DNA of 55,960 nucleotides from Chromatiales bacterium (GTDB lineage: Bacteria; Pseudomonadota; Gammaproteobacteria; SpSt-1174): contig JABURS010000031.1 in NCBI GenBank assembly GCA_014762505.1, positions 1 through 55,960 on the forward strand, written 5' to 3'. The stretch's first letter is position 1. Every line of letters starts with the position of its first letter. Under the pieces are notes generated by a model. That model did no database searches, was not told the DNA's origin, and saw nothing but the letters and a program-made list of their open reading frames with translations. This document shows positions 32,415 to 42,673 of the stretch, piece by piece. The translations under genes and the position numbers were made by a program.

Positions 32415-33146
32415 TCAGTCCTCGTCGCAGGCCACCAGCGCGGTGACGGTGACGGTCTTCCCCTCCACCCGCCAGCGAAGATCAAAATCGTACAGCCGCA
32501 TGCCGTAGTCGGCCGCCGCGGTCTCCCCGCCGCGATAGGCGGGGCGCGGGTCCAGCTGCAGGAGCTCGGTGATCAGGGCGCGCAGGTCCGCCAGCCCGGC
32601 GGCCTCGCGCGCGGTGATCTCCCGGTCGGCGCTGTCCGTGAAGGCGATACCGAGTGTCCGGTCGGGCGGGGTGGGGGCGAAGCCGCCGCGGGCCTCGGGC
32701 AGGGCGTCGGCGTAGGGGAGGTAGGGCTTGATGTCGACGACCGGGGTGCCGTCCAGCAGGTCGATGCCGCTGACATGCAGGCTGACGGCATCGCCTGCGA
32801 TCTCGATGCGGTCGAGCCGCACCACCGACAGACCCAGCGGGTTGGGCCGGTAGGTGGAGCGGGTGGCGAAGACGCCGACGCGCTCGTTGCCGCCGAGGCG
32901 CGGCGGGCGCACGGTGGCCCGCCAGGCGGCGCCGAGGTGGCGGTGGAAGAGGAAGCTGATCCACAGGTGCGAGAAGTCCTCGATGCCGCGAAAGGCCTCG
33001 GGCCGGTTGTAGGGCGCGAGGATCTCGATGCGCGCGCGGGCATGCGGCACGAGCCCCGGCTGGCGCGGGATGCCGAACTTCTCCCGGAAGCAGGAATGCA
33101 CGTAGCCGATGGGCTGCAGGGTGATGGCGTGTCTGTTCCCGCCCAT
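32415..33146 (-). CDS. trmO: tRNA (N6-threonylcarbamoyladenosine37) methyltransferase TrmO
   Basis: This 243-residue protein of the TsaA/VirR family opens with LQPIGYVHSCFREKFGIPRQP, and carries FRGIEDFSHLWISFLFH, ATRSTYRPNPLGLSVVRL and LDGTPVVDIKPYLPYAD. It methylates t6A37 in certain threonine tRNAs with SAM. It lies four bases downstream of the DUF58 gene at the end of that operon, although the functions are unrelated. Confidence 0.92.
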   Translation of the reverse strand: MGGNRHAITLQPIGYVHSCFREKFGIPRQPGLVPHARARIEILAPYNRPEAFRGIEDFSHLWISFLFHRHLGAAWRATVRPPRLGGNERVGVFATRSTYRPNPLGLSVVRLDRIEIAGDAVSLHVSGIDLLDGTPVVDIKPYLPYADALPEARGGFAPTPPDRTLGIAFTDSADREITAREAAGLADLRALITELLQLDPRPAYRGGETAAADYGMRLYDFDLRWRVEGKTVTVTALVACDED

Positions 33147-33150
33147 GTTG

Positions 33151-34451
33151 TCAGAGCCTGCCGCTGCGCTTGATGTCGAGGTAGCTGTTCACCAGCGCCA
33201 CCGAGAGCCGGTCGGGCGGCACGTCGAGGCTGAGGATGCCGCTGGCCTGGACGTTCTCGAAGGTGCGGCGGCGCGAGGCGAGGTAGCGGTGGGTGCTGGC
33301 CACGCGGATGGCGTCGTCGAAGTCCTCGACCTCGTCCTGCAGCACGTCCTCCAGCGCGCGCTCCTGCATGCTGGCGAGCAGCACCAGGTGGCGCTTCTTC
33401 AGCAGGTGCAGGGCGGGCAGCAGGTCCTCGCTGTCCTCGTCGCGCAGGTTGGTGATCACGATCACCAGGGCGCGCTTCTTCTGCCGGGCGAGGAACTGGG
33501 TGACGGCCTGGGCGTAGTCCGGCGCCTGGGTGGTGGGCTGCAGGTCGTAGACGGTGTTGAGGATGTGGTTGAGCTGGGCCTGGCCCTTGGCCGGGCGCAG
33601 CCAGCGCTGTTCGCCGCTGAAGGTGCCCAGGCCCACGGCATCGCCCTGGCGCAGGGCGACGTAGCCGAGCAGCAGCAGGGCATTGAGGGTGTGGTCGAAG
33701 TGCGAGAGGGCGTCGTCGCGGGTGAACATGCGGTGTCCGCAGTCCACCAGGAACACCACCTCCTGGTCGCGCTCGTCCTGGTATTCGCGGGCGATGAGCT
33801 TGCGCATGCGCGAGCTGGCCTTCCAGTCGATCTGGCGCGGGGAGTCGCCGCGCCGGTATTCGCGCAGCTGGTGGAAGTCCTGGCCCTCGCCGCGGCGGCG
33901 GCGCTTGAGGATGCCCATCTGGCTCAGGCGGTTGTCCATGGCCAGCAGGATGTACTTGCTCACGGCGGCGAAGTTCGGATAGACCTGCGCGCGTCCCTCC
34001 AGCGGCACCCGCAGGCTGCGCTGCCACAGGCCCAGCGGCGAGGTGAGGCGCAGCTGCACGCCGGGAAAGACCAGCTCGCCCCGTTCGACGGGGCGGATCT
34101 GGTAGCCGAGCTCGACGTGCTGGTCCGGGGCCAGCGTCGCGCCCTGTGGCAGGCCCTCGGCCGTCACCGCCTCGGGGTGGTGGTCGTAGATCTCAAGACG
34201 CAGCCGCCGCCGGCCCGGGTTGTGCACCCGCAGGGTGACCGGCCGCCTCACCCCCAGCGGCAGCGAGCCGGCCAGCTCGCGCGTCACCGGCGGCGGGCGC
34301 ATGCGCCAGGCGGCCAGGGCGTCGACGAGGACCACCCCCGCCAGGGCGGCCAGGGCCCAGCCCCAGGCAGGGGCGAGCACCGGCCACAGGGCGGCGGCCA
34401 GTCCCAGGGCGGCCAGCAGCCAGAGGGCGAGGAAGAGGCGGCGGGCGGGGA

Positions 34452-34455
<4 letters not shown>
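33151..34455 (-). CDS. DUF58 domain protein with vWA-like fold
   Basis: This 434-residue protein has two N-terminal membrane helices (about 5-50), a periplasmic beta domain and the DUF58 core (about 195-290) with [19 protein letters not shown] and [18 protein letters not shown] von Willebrand A-like segment ([13 protein letters not shown], then [11 protein letters not shown]) follows. Such proteins are the usual partners of MoxR ATPases. Its ATG overlaps the moxR stop by four bases. The biological process is unknown. Confidence 0.9.
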
Positions 34456-35464
<1,009 letters not shown>

Positions 35465-35468
<4 letters not shown>

Positions 35469-36610
35469 AGCTGCTTCCTGATGGTTTCGAGCGTTCGGAT
35501 GAGGCGGGTGAAGTCCTGCGCCTGGCTGTGGTCGCGACGATGCAGGAGTTCGTGGATCTCGGCCGGCGGCAGGCCGGTGAGTCTTGCCAGGTGCTGCTGA
35601 CGTTCCTCGACGGGCAGCTCGGCCCAGCCCGGGTGCACCCGGCACAGGCGCGCGTCCAGCGCCTGGCGCACGTCGTCCACCAGGGCCTGGCGGCGGTCGT
35701 GGCGCCACAGGTAATGGCCGGCGGCCTCGATGTGCTCGAGCAGGCGTCGGCGGGTCGGCGGCGGCACCGGTACCAGCGGGCCGAAGCGCTGGCCGGCGGC
35801 CAGCAGCCAGGCGAGGAACAGCAGCCCCAGGCTGAGGATGAGCGCGGGGGCGTGACGCCACAGCCAGACCGGCAGGCCCGGCATCTCGTCGAAGCGCACC
35901 AGCCAGACCTGCGAGGGGACGTGTTGCAGGTGCACGAGATGCCAGAGGAATTCGGCGTGGTCGTGGTCGCCGATGTACCAGTTGTTGATGAACTGCATGG
36001 GCCCGAGCAGGGTGATGCCGCCCTCGCCCAGGTGCCGGTGGACGAGGTGGGTACGGGCATCGCTCTGGATGACGCGGTCGTCGGCCTGTGCGCCGGTGAA
36101 GTGGATCCAGTTGTCGAAGTCGACCGCCAGCGGCTCGTCGGCGGCCTGCAGCGGCACCTCGACGGGGCCGGTGAGGTAGTCCGTGTGCTCGATGCCCAGG
36201 TCGAGGCGCGCGAGCAGCGGGTCCTGGCCACCCTGCAGCTGCCAGTCCTCCGCATCGCTGTCCCATGTGAAGTCGCGGCTGCGCACCACCAGGTGGCCGC
36301 CGGCGCGCACCCAGTCGAACAGGCGGTCGTAGTGGCTCTCCACCAGGGTGAGGCGCTCGGTGGTGATGACCAGCACCGCGTCGGTGGCCGGCAGCTGCTC
36401 GAGCTGCTGCAGCGAATCGACGTCCTCTGCCGGCACGCCCATGGCGCGCAGGAAGCGGCCGGCGGCCAGCAGCGGGTTGTGCCGGGCCTCGGCGCTGGGC
36501 CTGACCCATTCCTTCTCCGGCACCTGCTCGTAGTTTTTCAGGAACAGGGCGACGCCGCCGGCGACCAGCAGGATGAAGACGAGCCCGATCACCATGCCGA
36601 GACGGCTCAT
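35465..36610 (-). CDS. DUF4350-type membrane protein of the MoxR cluster
   Basis: This 381-residue protein has an N-terminal helix (5-25), a periplasmic domain resembling a glutamine-amidotransferase-like fold (about 40-245; [30 protein letters not shown]), a second helix (about 265-285, [18 protein letters not shown]) and a cytoplasmic helical tail ([15 protein letters not shown] onward). This is the DUF4350 layout found beside MoxR and DUF4129 genes. It overlaps both neighbours by four bases. No function is established. Confidence 0.8.
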
Positions 36611-38232
36611 GCCGCGGCCTCCCCGTCGTCCCCGGCGAAGTGCGTCTGCCATTGCGCCAGCAGGCGCTGGCTTTGCGTGGACTCCGGCTCGCGGTGGGCG
36701 TAGGCGATGAGCTGCCAGACACCGGTGAGCTCGGCCAGGTACTGGTGGCGCGGGGCGGAGATGGCCTGGCGGGCCAGGGCGAGGATGTCGCCCTCGGTGT
36801 GGCTGTCGTGCAGGGCCAGGCCCTCGCGGTGGACCAGCGCCGCCAGGGCGCCGCGATACAGCAGGCTCATGGCCTCGCGGTGGCGGCCGGCCTGCCACAG
36901 GGCCCGGGCGGCGGCCGCGATGTCCTCGGGCAGCGAGTCGGCGCGCAGGTCCAGGCCGAACAGGGTGTCGGGCGGACGATAACCCGGCTGCCGGCGGCGA
37001 CGCCCCGTGATCAGGCCCAGCCAGCGGTCACGGTAGACGATGAGCAGCAGGACGGCGAGGCCCAGCAGGAACCATAGCGAGGCCCGGGTGAGGGTGGCCA
37101 GGAGCTCGGCCAGGTCCTCGAAGAACTCGCCGAATTCGGGGCCGTCCTCCCGGGTGTTCTTGCCGTCGTCCTCGCGCGGCTTGAAGCGCCAGCGCAGCAC
37201 TTCGCGCTGGTGACCGAAGTCCTTCGCGGCCAGCACGGCCTCGATGGTCCCGGCGGCGCGGTCCGCCGACAGGCGGGTGGGGTTGACGGTCTCGCCGACG
37301 GCGGCCGGTTCCTCACCCGGTTCCTCCCGGGTCGGCAGCTCCTGGGTCTGTTGCTCCTCGGCCTGTTGCTCCTGCGCCTGTCCCTCCTGGGCCTGGACCG
37401 GGGCCGGCAGGCCGAGGGTGAGCAGGGCGGCCAGCAGCAGGGCGGCCAGGGGGGCGAGGAACAGGGCCGCGGCCTGTGCGCGCAGGGCGGCCAGGCGCTG
37501 CGCCAGCCGGCGGAAGACGATCTCGATGTCCCAGCCCTCGAGCTGGGTGCGGCGATTGAGGTAGAGGGTGAAGCCGCCGGCCACGAACAGGGGCTCGATC
37601 AGGCTGACCACCAGGAAGTACATGCCGGCCTGCACCGCGCTCACCCAGTAGGCCGGGTCGTCGCGAAACAGCAGGTCCGGCAGGTCGAAGTCCAGGTGCG
37701 CCGGCAGCAGCAGCCAGATCAGGCCGTACAGTCCCAGCCAGACGATGAACTCGAAGCCCACGCAGACCAGGGTGAGCCACACGGCGTAGGGACGTGCCCG
37801 GATCTGCAGGACGCCCTGGCGGCGCCGGCGTATCCGGCCGCGCAGCCCCTCGAGCTGCCAGACGGGCAGGGTGAAGCTGCGCGTGAAGCTCGGGATGCGC
37901 AGCAGGGTGAGCTGGCTCAGCAGCCCGGTGCGCAGCAGGCCGGGCACGGCGCCGAGGGCCTGGCGGGCGGTCGTGCGCTCGTCGAAGATGGCCCGGCTGA
38001 GCACGAACAGCACCACGCGGTCGTAGAAGGGCTTGCACCACCAGAACAGGAGGGGCACCAGCCAGGGGTGGTCCTGGAGCGCGACGCTGAGGAACAGGAA
38101 CAGCGGCAGGACGGTGAGAAACCAGGCGGTATAGATGTCGCGCGCGTGGCGGCGTACCAGGCCGAAGCCCAGGTCGATAGCCTCCCAGGGGCTGCGGCTG
38201 CGCAGGGCGATGTTGAGCGCCTCAAGCTGCAC
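36607..38232 (-). CDS. DUF4129-type multi-span membrane protein of the MoxR cluster
   Basis: This 541-residue protein has about six helices in residues 30-275, a Gln/Glu-rich low-complexity linker (about 280-315), one further helix (about 390-415, ASLWFLLGLAVLLLIVY) and a cytoplasmic DUF4129 domain (about 450-530) with AREALR-like ARALWQAGRHREAMSLLYRGALAAL and SHTEGDILALAR. It looks like a fusion of a membrane part with DUF4129. It overlaps the SpoIIM-like gene by 11 bases and the DUF4350 gene by four. Function unknown. Confidence 0.8.
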   Translation of the reverse strand: MQLEALNIALRSRSPWEAIDLGFGLVRRHARDIYTAWFLTVLPLFLFLSVALQDHPWLVPLLFWWCKPFYDRVVLFVLSRAIFDERTTARQALGAVPGLLRTGLLSQLTLLRIPSFTRSFTLPVWQLEGLRGRIRRRRQGVLQIRARPYAVWLTLVCVGFEFIVWLGLYGLIWLLLPAHLDFDLPDLLFRDDPAYWVSAVQAGMYFLVVSLIEPLFVAGGFTLYLNRRTQLEGWDIEIVFRRLAQRLAALRAQAAALFLAPLAALLLAALLTLGLPAPVQAQEGQAQEQQAEEQQTQELPTREEPGEEPAAVGETVNPTRLSADRAAGTIEAVLAAKDFGHQREVLRWRFKPREDDGKNTREDGPEFGEFFEDLAELLATLTRASLWFLLGLAVLLLIVYRDRWLGLITGRRRRQPGYRPPDTLFGLDLRADSLPEDIAAAARALWQAGRHREAMSLLYRGALAALVHREGLALHDSHTEGDILALARQAISAPRHQYLAELTGVWQLIAYAHREPESTQSQRLLAQWQTHFAGDDGEAAA

Positions 38233-39205
38233 GGCGGCGCCCCAGGAAGAGGAAGTAGGCGATGACCAGCACCCAGAGGGCGATACCCACGCCCCACTTG
38301 ATCGTCACCGGCGTGGCGGCGATGGACGACCAGAAGGCCTCGATGAAGGCGGCGATGAAGAACATGGTGGCGGCGCCGAAGACCAGGGTGACGGCGACGC
38401 GGCCGTTGTCCAGCAGGGCCCGCAGCCGGCTTTTGCGACCCGGCCGCACCAGGCCGGCGGCCAGCTTGAGCCCCGCCGCCCCGGAGATGACGATGGCGGT
38501 GAGCTCCATGGCGCTGTGGCCGGCGACGAAGCCCCAGAAGGTCTCGATGTAGCCGATGTGGGTGAGGTGGCCGGCCACGGCGCCGATCACCAGGCCGTTG
38601 TAGATGAGATAGAACAGCGTGCCCAGGCCGAAGACCAGGCCGCCGGCGAAGGTCTGGAAGCCGATGCTGGTGTTGTTGCGGATGTAGTAGCCGAACATCA
38701 GCACGTCGGAGTCGGCCTCGCGCTCGCGCCCCAGCCGCTCGTGGTTCTCCGGGTCGTACATCGACTCCATGTTCACCACGGTCCAGCCGTCGAGCACGGT
38801 GTAGACGAACTCGGGGGCGAACTGCACCGTCACCAGCATGCCGAAGAAGGGGCCATAGAACAGCAGGCAGGCGAGCAGCAGGGCACGCCACTCGCGGCGG
38901 ACGGTGGCGGGGAAGTCGGCGGCGGCGAAGCGCAGCATGCGCCCGGCCAGCCCGCTGCGCGACTGGTACAGCCGCTGGTGGCCGCGCAGTACCAGGTCGT
39001 CCAGGCGTTCGATCAGCGGCTGGCTGTAGAGCCTGGCGCGGGCCAGGGCCAGGTGATGGCAGGCCTCGCGGTAGAGGCGCGGGAACTCGCCGGGGTCGAC
39101 GGGCGGGGCGTCCGCCTGCGCCGGCCTGCCGCGGCCCGCTGCGAGCAGGTCCTCGAGGCGCTCCCAGTTCGCCTGGTGACGGGCGATGAACTGTTCCTGG
39201 TTCAT
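38222..39205 (-). CDS. Stage II sporulation protein M-like membrane protein (DUF95)
   Basis: This 327-residue protein has a cytoplasmic N-terminal helical part (1-105, starting MNQEQFIARHQANWERLEDLL) and about five to six helices after it, with GYYIRNNTSIGFQTFAGGLVFGLGT and GHSAMELTAIVISGAAGLKLA, both typical of SpoIIM/DUF95 proteins. In Gram-negative bacteria it is not linked with sporulation and regularly neighbours RDD and MoxR genes. Overlaps on both sides imply translational coupling. Confidence 0.85.
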   Translation of the reverse strand: MNQEQFIARHQANWERLEDLLAAGRGRPAQADAPPVDPGEFPRLYREACHHLALARARLYSQPLIERLDDLVLRGHQRLYQSRSGLAGRMLRFAAADFPATVRREWRALLLACLLFYGPFFGMLVTVQFAPEFVYTVLDGWTVVNMESMYDPENHERLGREREADSDVLMFGYYIRNNTSIGFQTFAGGLVFGLGTLFYLIYNGLVIGAVAGHLTHIGYIETFWGFVAGHSAMELTAIVISGAAGLKLAAGLVRPGRKSRLRALLDNGRVAVTLVFGAATMFFIAAFIEAFWSSIAATPVTIKWGVGIALWVLVIAYFLFLGRRRAA

Positions 39206-39948
39206 GCCACCGGGCCTCCGTTGCCGTTACCGCTGCCATTGCCCCTGCCGTTCGGCGCGCGCCGCCCGGCGATCCAGCTGGCCATGCCCTGCAGCTCGGC
39301 GAGCGGCTGCGCGCTGCCGGCGACCAGCTCGCCGGTGAGCCCCGCCAGCTCCTCGGCCCGCTCCCGGGTGAGACGCGGGCTGCGCTCGGCGAAGCCCAGC
39401 ACGGCCTGCTGTTCCTCCAGTTGCAGGGCGAAGGGCGGGGTGTGCGGGTCCGCCTCCGGCAGCTGCAAGGCCTTGTCGCGCTTCGTCACGTAGACCACCA
39501 CCGTGCCGGCCACCAGGTCGCCCAGGCGCTTGAAGTCGCGGTTGAGCAGGCAGCTCACCAGGCCGAAGGCATAGAACAGGGGCAGGAAGTCGACCACCCG
39601 CAGCAGGTTGCGGGTCATGGCGCCGCCCCAGTTCACCGGGGTGGCGTCGTCGTTCAGCACGCGCAGGCCCATGGCGGCCTTGCCCGGGGTCTGCCCCTTG
39701 TTCAGCACCTCGAAGAACACCGGGTAGAACCACTCGGTGAGGAAGAACAGGATGAAGAGGATACCGACGCCGAAACGCCCGAGCAGCGGCAGGGTGTATA
39801 GCAACGCCATGTAGATGCCGGTGCGGATCAGCTGGTCGATGACGAAGGCCAGGGCCCGCGGCACCGGCCCGGCCGTGGCCAGGCCCAGGGCGATGCCCTC
39901 CGGCGTCTCGACGGTGTGGCGGGTATCGAAGCGTTGCGTGGCGCTCAT
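39202..39948 (-). CDS. RDD-family membrane protein
   Basis: This 248-residue protein has the RDD domain (about 25-165), named for conserved Arg-Asp-Asp residues, with PRALAFVIDQLIRTGIYMALL, NKGQTPGKAAMGLRVLNDD and FKRLGDLVAGTVVVY. The C-terminal 60 residues are charged, then Gly/Asn-rich. RDD proteins are inner-membrane proteins, some linked with ion or compatible-solute transport. It is the first gene of the overlapping MoxR cluster, five bases after apaH. Confidence 0.87.
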   Translation of the reverse strand: MSATQRFDTRHTVETPEGIALGLATAGPVPRALAFVIDQLIRTGIYMALLYTLPLLGRFGVGILFILFFLTEWFYPVFFEVLNKGQTPGKAAMGLRVLNDDATPVNWGGAMTRNLLRVVDFLPLFYAFGLVSCLLNRDFKRLGDLVAGTVVVYVTKRDKALQLPEADPHTPPFALQLEEQQAVLGFAERSPRLTRERAEELAGLTGELVAGSAQPLAELQGMASWIAGRRAPNGRGNGSGNGNGGPVA

Positions 39949-39953
39949 CGGTC

Positions 39954-40793
39954 TCAGGCGTCCCTGCCGGGTTGCTGGGCCATGGGGCAGTCCACGGCAT
40001 GGATGGTCACACCCTGCGGGTCCAGCCGTGCGGCGGTGAGCCGCCCGCCCCAGACGCAGCCGGTGTCCAGGGCGAGCAGCTTGTCGCGCTGCAGCAGGCC
40101 CAGCGTGGACCAGTGGCCGAAGACGATGCGCTGGTCGACGAGACGCCGCCCCGGCACCTCGAACCAGGCCATCAGCCCGCCCGTCTCCTCGCCCGGCCGG
40201 CCCTTGAAATCCAGGTCCAGCCGGCCCGTTGCATCGCAGTAGCGCATGCGGGTGAAGGCGTTGACGATGTAGCGCAGGCGCCCGGTGCCGGTGAGCGAGT
40301 CCTGCCATTCGGTCGGCTCGTTGCCGTACATCTGGTCGAAGAAGGCCGGGTGGTCGTCGCCGCGCAGCACGGCCTCGACCTCGCGGGCACAGGCCCTGGC
40401 GGTGGCCAGGTCCCAGGCGGGGGCGATGCCCGCGTGCGCGAGCACGACGCCCAGCCCGGCGTCGTGATGCAGCAGCGGGCGGTGGCGCAGCCAGTGCAGC
40501 AGCTCCCCGGCATCCGCGGCGGCCAGCAGTTCGGCGAAGCTGTCCTTGGGCTTCAGCGGCTGTGCGCCGGCGTGCACGGCCAGCAGGTGCAGGTCGTGAT
40601 TGCCGAGCACCACGGTCGCCGCCTCGCCCAGCCCGCGGAAGAAGCGCAGGGTCTCGAGCGACTGCGGCCCGCGGTTGACCAGATCGCCCACCGACCAGAG
40701 CTGGTCGGCTTCGGGGTCGAAGCGCAGGTCGTCGAGCAGCCGCCGCAGCGCATCGAAACAGCCCTGGATGTCGCCGATTGCGTAGATCGCCAT
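39954..40793 (-). CDS. apaH: Diadenosine tetraphosphatase
   Basis: This 279-residue metallophosphatase hydrolyses Ap4A to two ADP. The calcineurin-like metal motifs are present: YAIGDIQGCFDAL, WSVGDLVNRGP, VLGNHDLHLL and later VVLAHAGIAPAWD. Length matches the symmetrical ApaH of E. coli. In E. coli it follows apaG directly; here a methyltransferase and a DUF2238 gene lie between them. Confidence 0.95.
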   Translation of the reverse strand: MAIYAIGDIQGCFDALRRLLDDLRFDPEADQLWSVGDLVNRGPQSLETLRFFRGLGEAATVVLGNHDLHLLAVHAGAQPLKPKDSFAELLAAADAGELLHWLRHRPLLHHDAGLGVVLAHAGIAPAWDLATARACAREVEAVLRGDDHPAFFDQMYGNEPTEWQDSLTGTGRLRYIVNAFTRMRYCDATGRLDLDFKGRPGEETGGLMAWFEVPGRRLVDQRIVFGHWSTLGLLQRDKLLALDTGCVWGGRLTAARLDPQGVTIHAVDCPMAQQPGRDA

Positions 40794-40841
40794 GGCGCTA
40801 TCGCCCGCCGTCGTCGCGCTGGATGGGTGCGTGCGCTGCCA

Positions 40842-41465
40842 TCAGCCGGCTCGCTGCAGACGGTGGATCTGGCGGTCGTGCAGGCGGGCCAGCAGGAGCT
40901 GGCCGGCCATGGCGCCGAGGAAGGCGAGGAACATGTCCCACTGGGTGTCCCAGTGATCGCCCTGGGTGCCGAGGAAGGCCGCGGCGGCCTCCTCGGAGAG
41001 CAGGGCCGCCCACCACTCGATGAATTCATAGAAGGCCGACAGCGCCAGGCAGAAACAGGTGACGAGAAAGAACAGCCACTTGCCGGGTTGCAGCGGCGAG
41101 CGGCGGATCAGGATCTCGCGGGCGAGGATGGCCGGGATGAAGCCCTGGGCGACGTGGGCCACGCGGTCGTAGTGGTTGCGCGAGAGGTCGAAGGCATCGC
41201 GCAGGTCGTTGAACAGCGGCACCTCGGCATAGGTGTAATAGCCGCCGAGCATCAGCATGAAGGCATGCAGGGCCAGCAGGTGGTAGGTGAGCGGCGTGAG
41301 GCGGAAGACGCGATAGGTGGGCACCAGGATGAGGATGCCGAGCATCACCGGCGCGGTCTCGAGGAACCAGGTCAGGCGGTCGGCCTCGGGGTCGATGCCC
41401 GAGAGGATCAGCGCGCCGAGCACGATGCCGAGCAGCAGTCCGGGATGCAGACCGTCACGCCACAT
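40842..41465 (-). CDS. DUF2238 inner-membrane protein (YjdF-like)
   Basis: This 207-residue protein has about five to six membrane helices and the DUF2238 stretches YHLLALHAFMLMLGGYYTYAEVPL, RNHYDRVAHVAQGFIPAILAREILIR and FYEFIEWW, ending with a DTQWDMFLAFLGA motif. Function is not known. Its ATG overlaps the end of the methyltransferase gene by 11 bases. Confidence 0.87.
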   Translation of the reverse strand: MWRDGLHPGLLLGIVLGALILSGIDPEADRLTWFLETAPVMLGILILVPTYRVFRLTPLTYHLLALHAFMLMLGGYYTYAEVPLFNDLRDAFDLSRNHYDRVAHVAQGFIPAILAREILIRRSPLQPGKWLFFLVTCFCLALSAFYEFIEWWAALLSEEAAAAFLGTQGDHWDTQWDMFLAFLGAMAGQLLLARLHDRQIHRLQRAG

Positions 41466-42063
41466 GGCGCTTCTCCAGTTCGATGTGCCGGAACCAGCCG
41501 CCGGCCAGGGCCGGGCGGTCGTCGATGAGGGCGAGTTCGGGGACGGCGGCGAGCAGTTCCTCGAAGACCACGTCGGTGCGGGTGGCCAGGTGGCGCAGCA
41601 GCCGGCTCGCCGCCCGCCGCAGCGGGGCGCGCTGGCCGGGGGCGAGGAACTTGTCCAGGACCAGCAGCCGCCCGCCGGGGCGCAGCACGCGCGCGGCCTC
41701 GGCCAGCGCCTGTCCGGGGTCCGGTACCACGGCGACGATGAGGTGCATGACGACGGCATCGAACTGCCGGTCGGCGTAGGGCAGGCGGTGGGCGTCGGCC
41801 TCCTCCAGGGCGATGGCGAGGTCGTGACGCGCGGCCCGGCTGCGCGCGCGGGCGAGCATGGCGGGGGTGAGGTCCACGCCGGTATAGCGTGGGCCGCGGG
41901 GGAGATGGGGGATGTCGAGCCCGGTGCCGACGCCGATCAGCAGGACCTCGCCGCTGTCCGCCGGCAGCCGCTGCAGGCTGCGCTGGCGCAGCTCGCGGGT
42001 GGCGAGGTCCACCGCCAGGTCGTAGACCGGCGCCCAGAGGGTATAGGCGTGGCGCAGGCTCAT
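41455..42063 (-). CDS. Class I SAM-dependent methyltransferase
   Basis: This 202-residue protein has the SAM-binding motif EVLLIGVGTGLDIPHLP, the acidic motif YTGVDLTPAMLARA, and ALEEADAHRLPYADRQFDAVVMHL. The N-terminus (HAYTLWAPVYDLAV) resembles UbiE- and phosphatidylethanolamine-methyltransferase-type enzymes. Substrate is undetermined. It is coupled to the DUF2238 membrane protein, which might point to a lipid or quinone substrate; that is inference. Confidence 0.85.
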   Translation of the reverse strand: MSLRHAYTLWAPVYDLAVDLATRELRQRSLQRLPADSGEVLLIGVGTGLDIPHLPRGPRYTGVDLTPAMLARARSRAARHDLAIALEEADAHRLPYADRQFDAVVMHLIVAVVPDPGQALAEAARVLRPGGRLLVLDKFLAPGQRAPLRRAASRLLRHLATRTDVVFEELLAAVPELALIDDRPALAGGWFRHIELEKRHVA

Positions 42064-42125
42064 GCCGCTGCCCCGAAGACGCCGCTACCCAGTCCCTGGT
42101 GGCGTGTCTTCCGTCCGCGCATCGC

Positions 42126-42509
42126 TTAGTGCAGCACCCGCGGCGCGGCCAGCGTGAAGGGGGCGATGGGGGCATCGAAGGTGGCCCCGTCGTCCGCCAC
42201 CAGGTGGTAGCTGCCCTGCATGGTGCCCACCGGCGTGCCGATCATGGTGCCGCTGGTGTACTGGAAGGCCTCGCCGGGACGCAGGTAGGGCTGTTCGCCC
42301 ACCACGCCCTCGCCTTCCACTTCCTGCACCCGGCCATTGGCGTCGGTGATCACCCAGTGGCGCGCCAGCAGGCGTGCCGGCACCTGGCCCTCGTTGTGGA
42401 TGGTGATGGTGTAGGCGAAGACATAGCGCTCGTTGTCCGGGTCGGACTGCGCGGGAATGAAGTCGGTCTCGACCTCGACGCGGATCTGGTGCTCGGTTTG
42501 GTTGCTCAT
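42126..42509 (-). CDS. apaG: ApaG domain protein
   Basis: This 127-residue protein has an immunoglobulin-like fold with the family motifs FAYTITIHNEGQVPARLLARHWVITDANG, VEGEGVVGEQPYL and GEAFQYTSGTMIGTPVGTMQGSY. ApaG is widespread in Proteobacteria but its molecular role is not settled. It is normally adjacent to ksgA and apaH; here two genes split it from apaH, and pgl and glk split it from ksgA. Confidence 0.95.
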   Translation of the reverse strand: MSNQTEHQIRVEVETDFIPAQSDPDNERYVFAYTITIHNEGQVPARLLARHWVITDANGRVQEVEGEGVVGEQPYLRPGEAFQYTSGTMIGTPVGTMQGSYHLVADDGATFDAPIAPFTLAAPRVLH

Positions 42510-42576
42510 GCCGGCGATTATACGGGGACGCGAGGCCGTGTGTCAGTGGGGGCGGCCGGTCGTGCAGGCGTTTTTT

Positions 42577-42639
42577 CCACAGAGCGCACGGAGGCCACAG
42601 GCTGGATCCATCATCCGGTCATCTCCGTGTCCTCTGTGG
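42577..42639. repeat. Imperfect inverted repeat of the CCACAGAG type
   Basis: CCACAGAG..CACGGAG at 42577-42593 pairs with CTCCGTG..CTCTGTGG at 42623-42639 (15 of 17 positions), across a 29-base spacer. A T6 run precedes the left arm. It lies in the 164-base gap between glk and apaG, which holds no gene. The wording resembles a short dispersed intergenic repeat seen in many bacterial genomes rather than a terminator. Confidence 0.6.
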
Positions 42640-42673
42640 CGCATCGACTCCGGGACAACGGACAACGGCCCCA

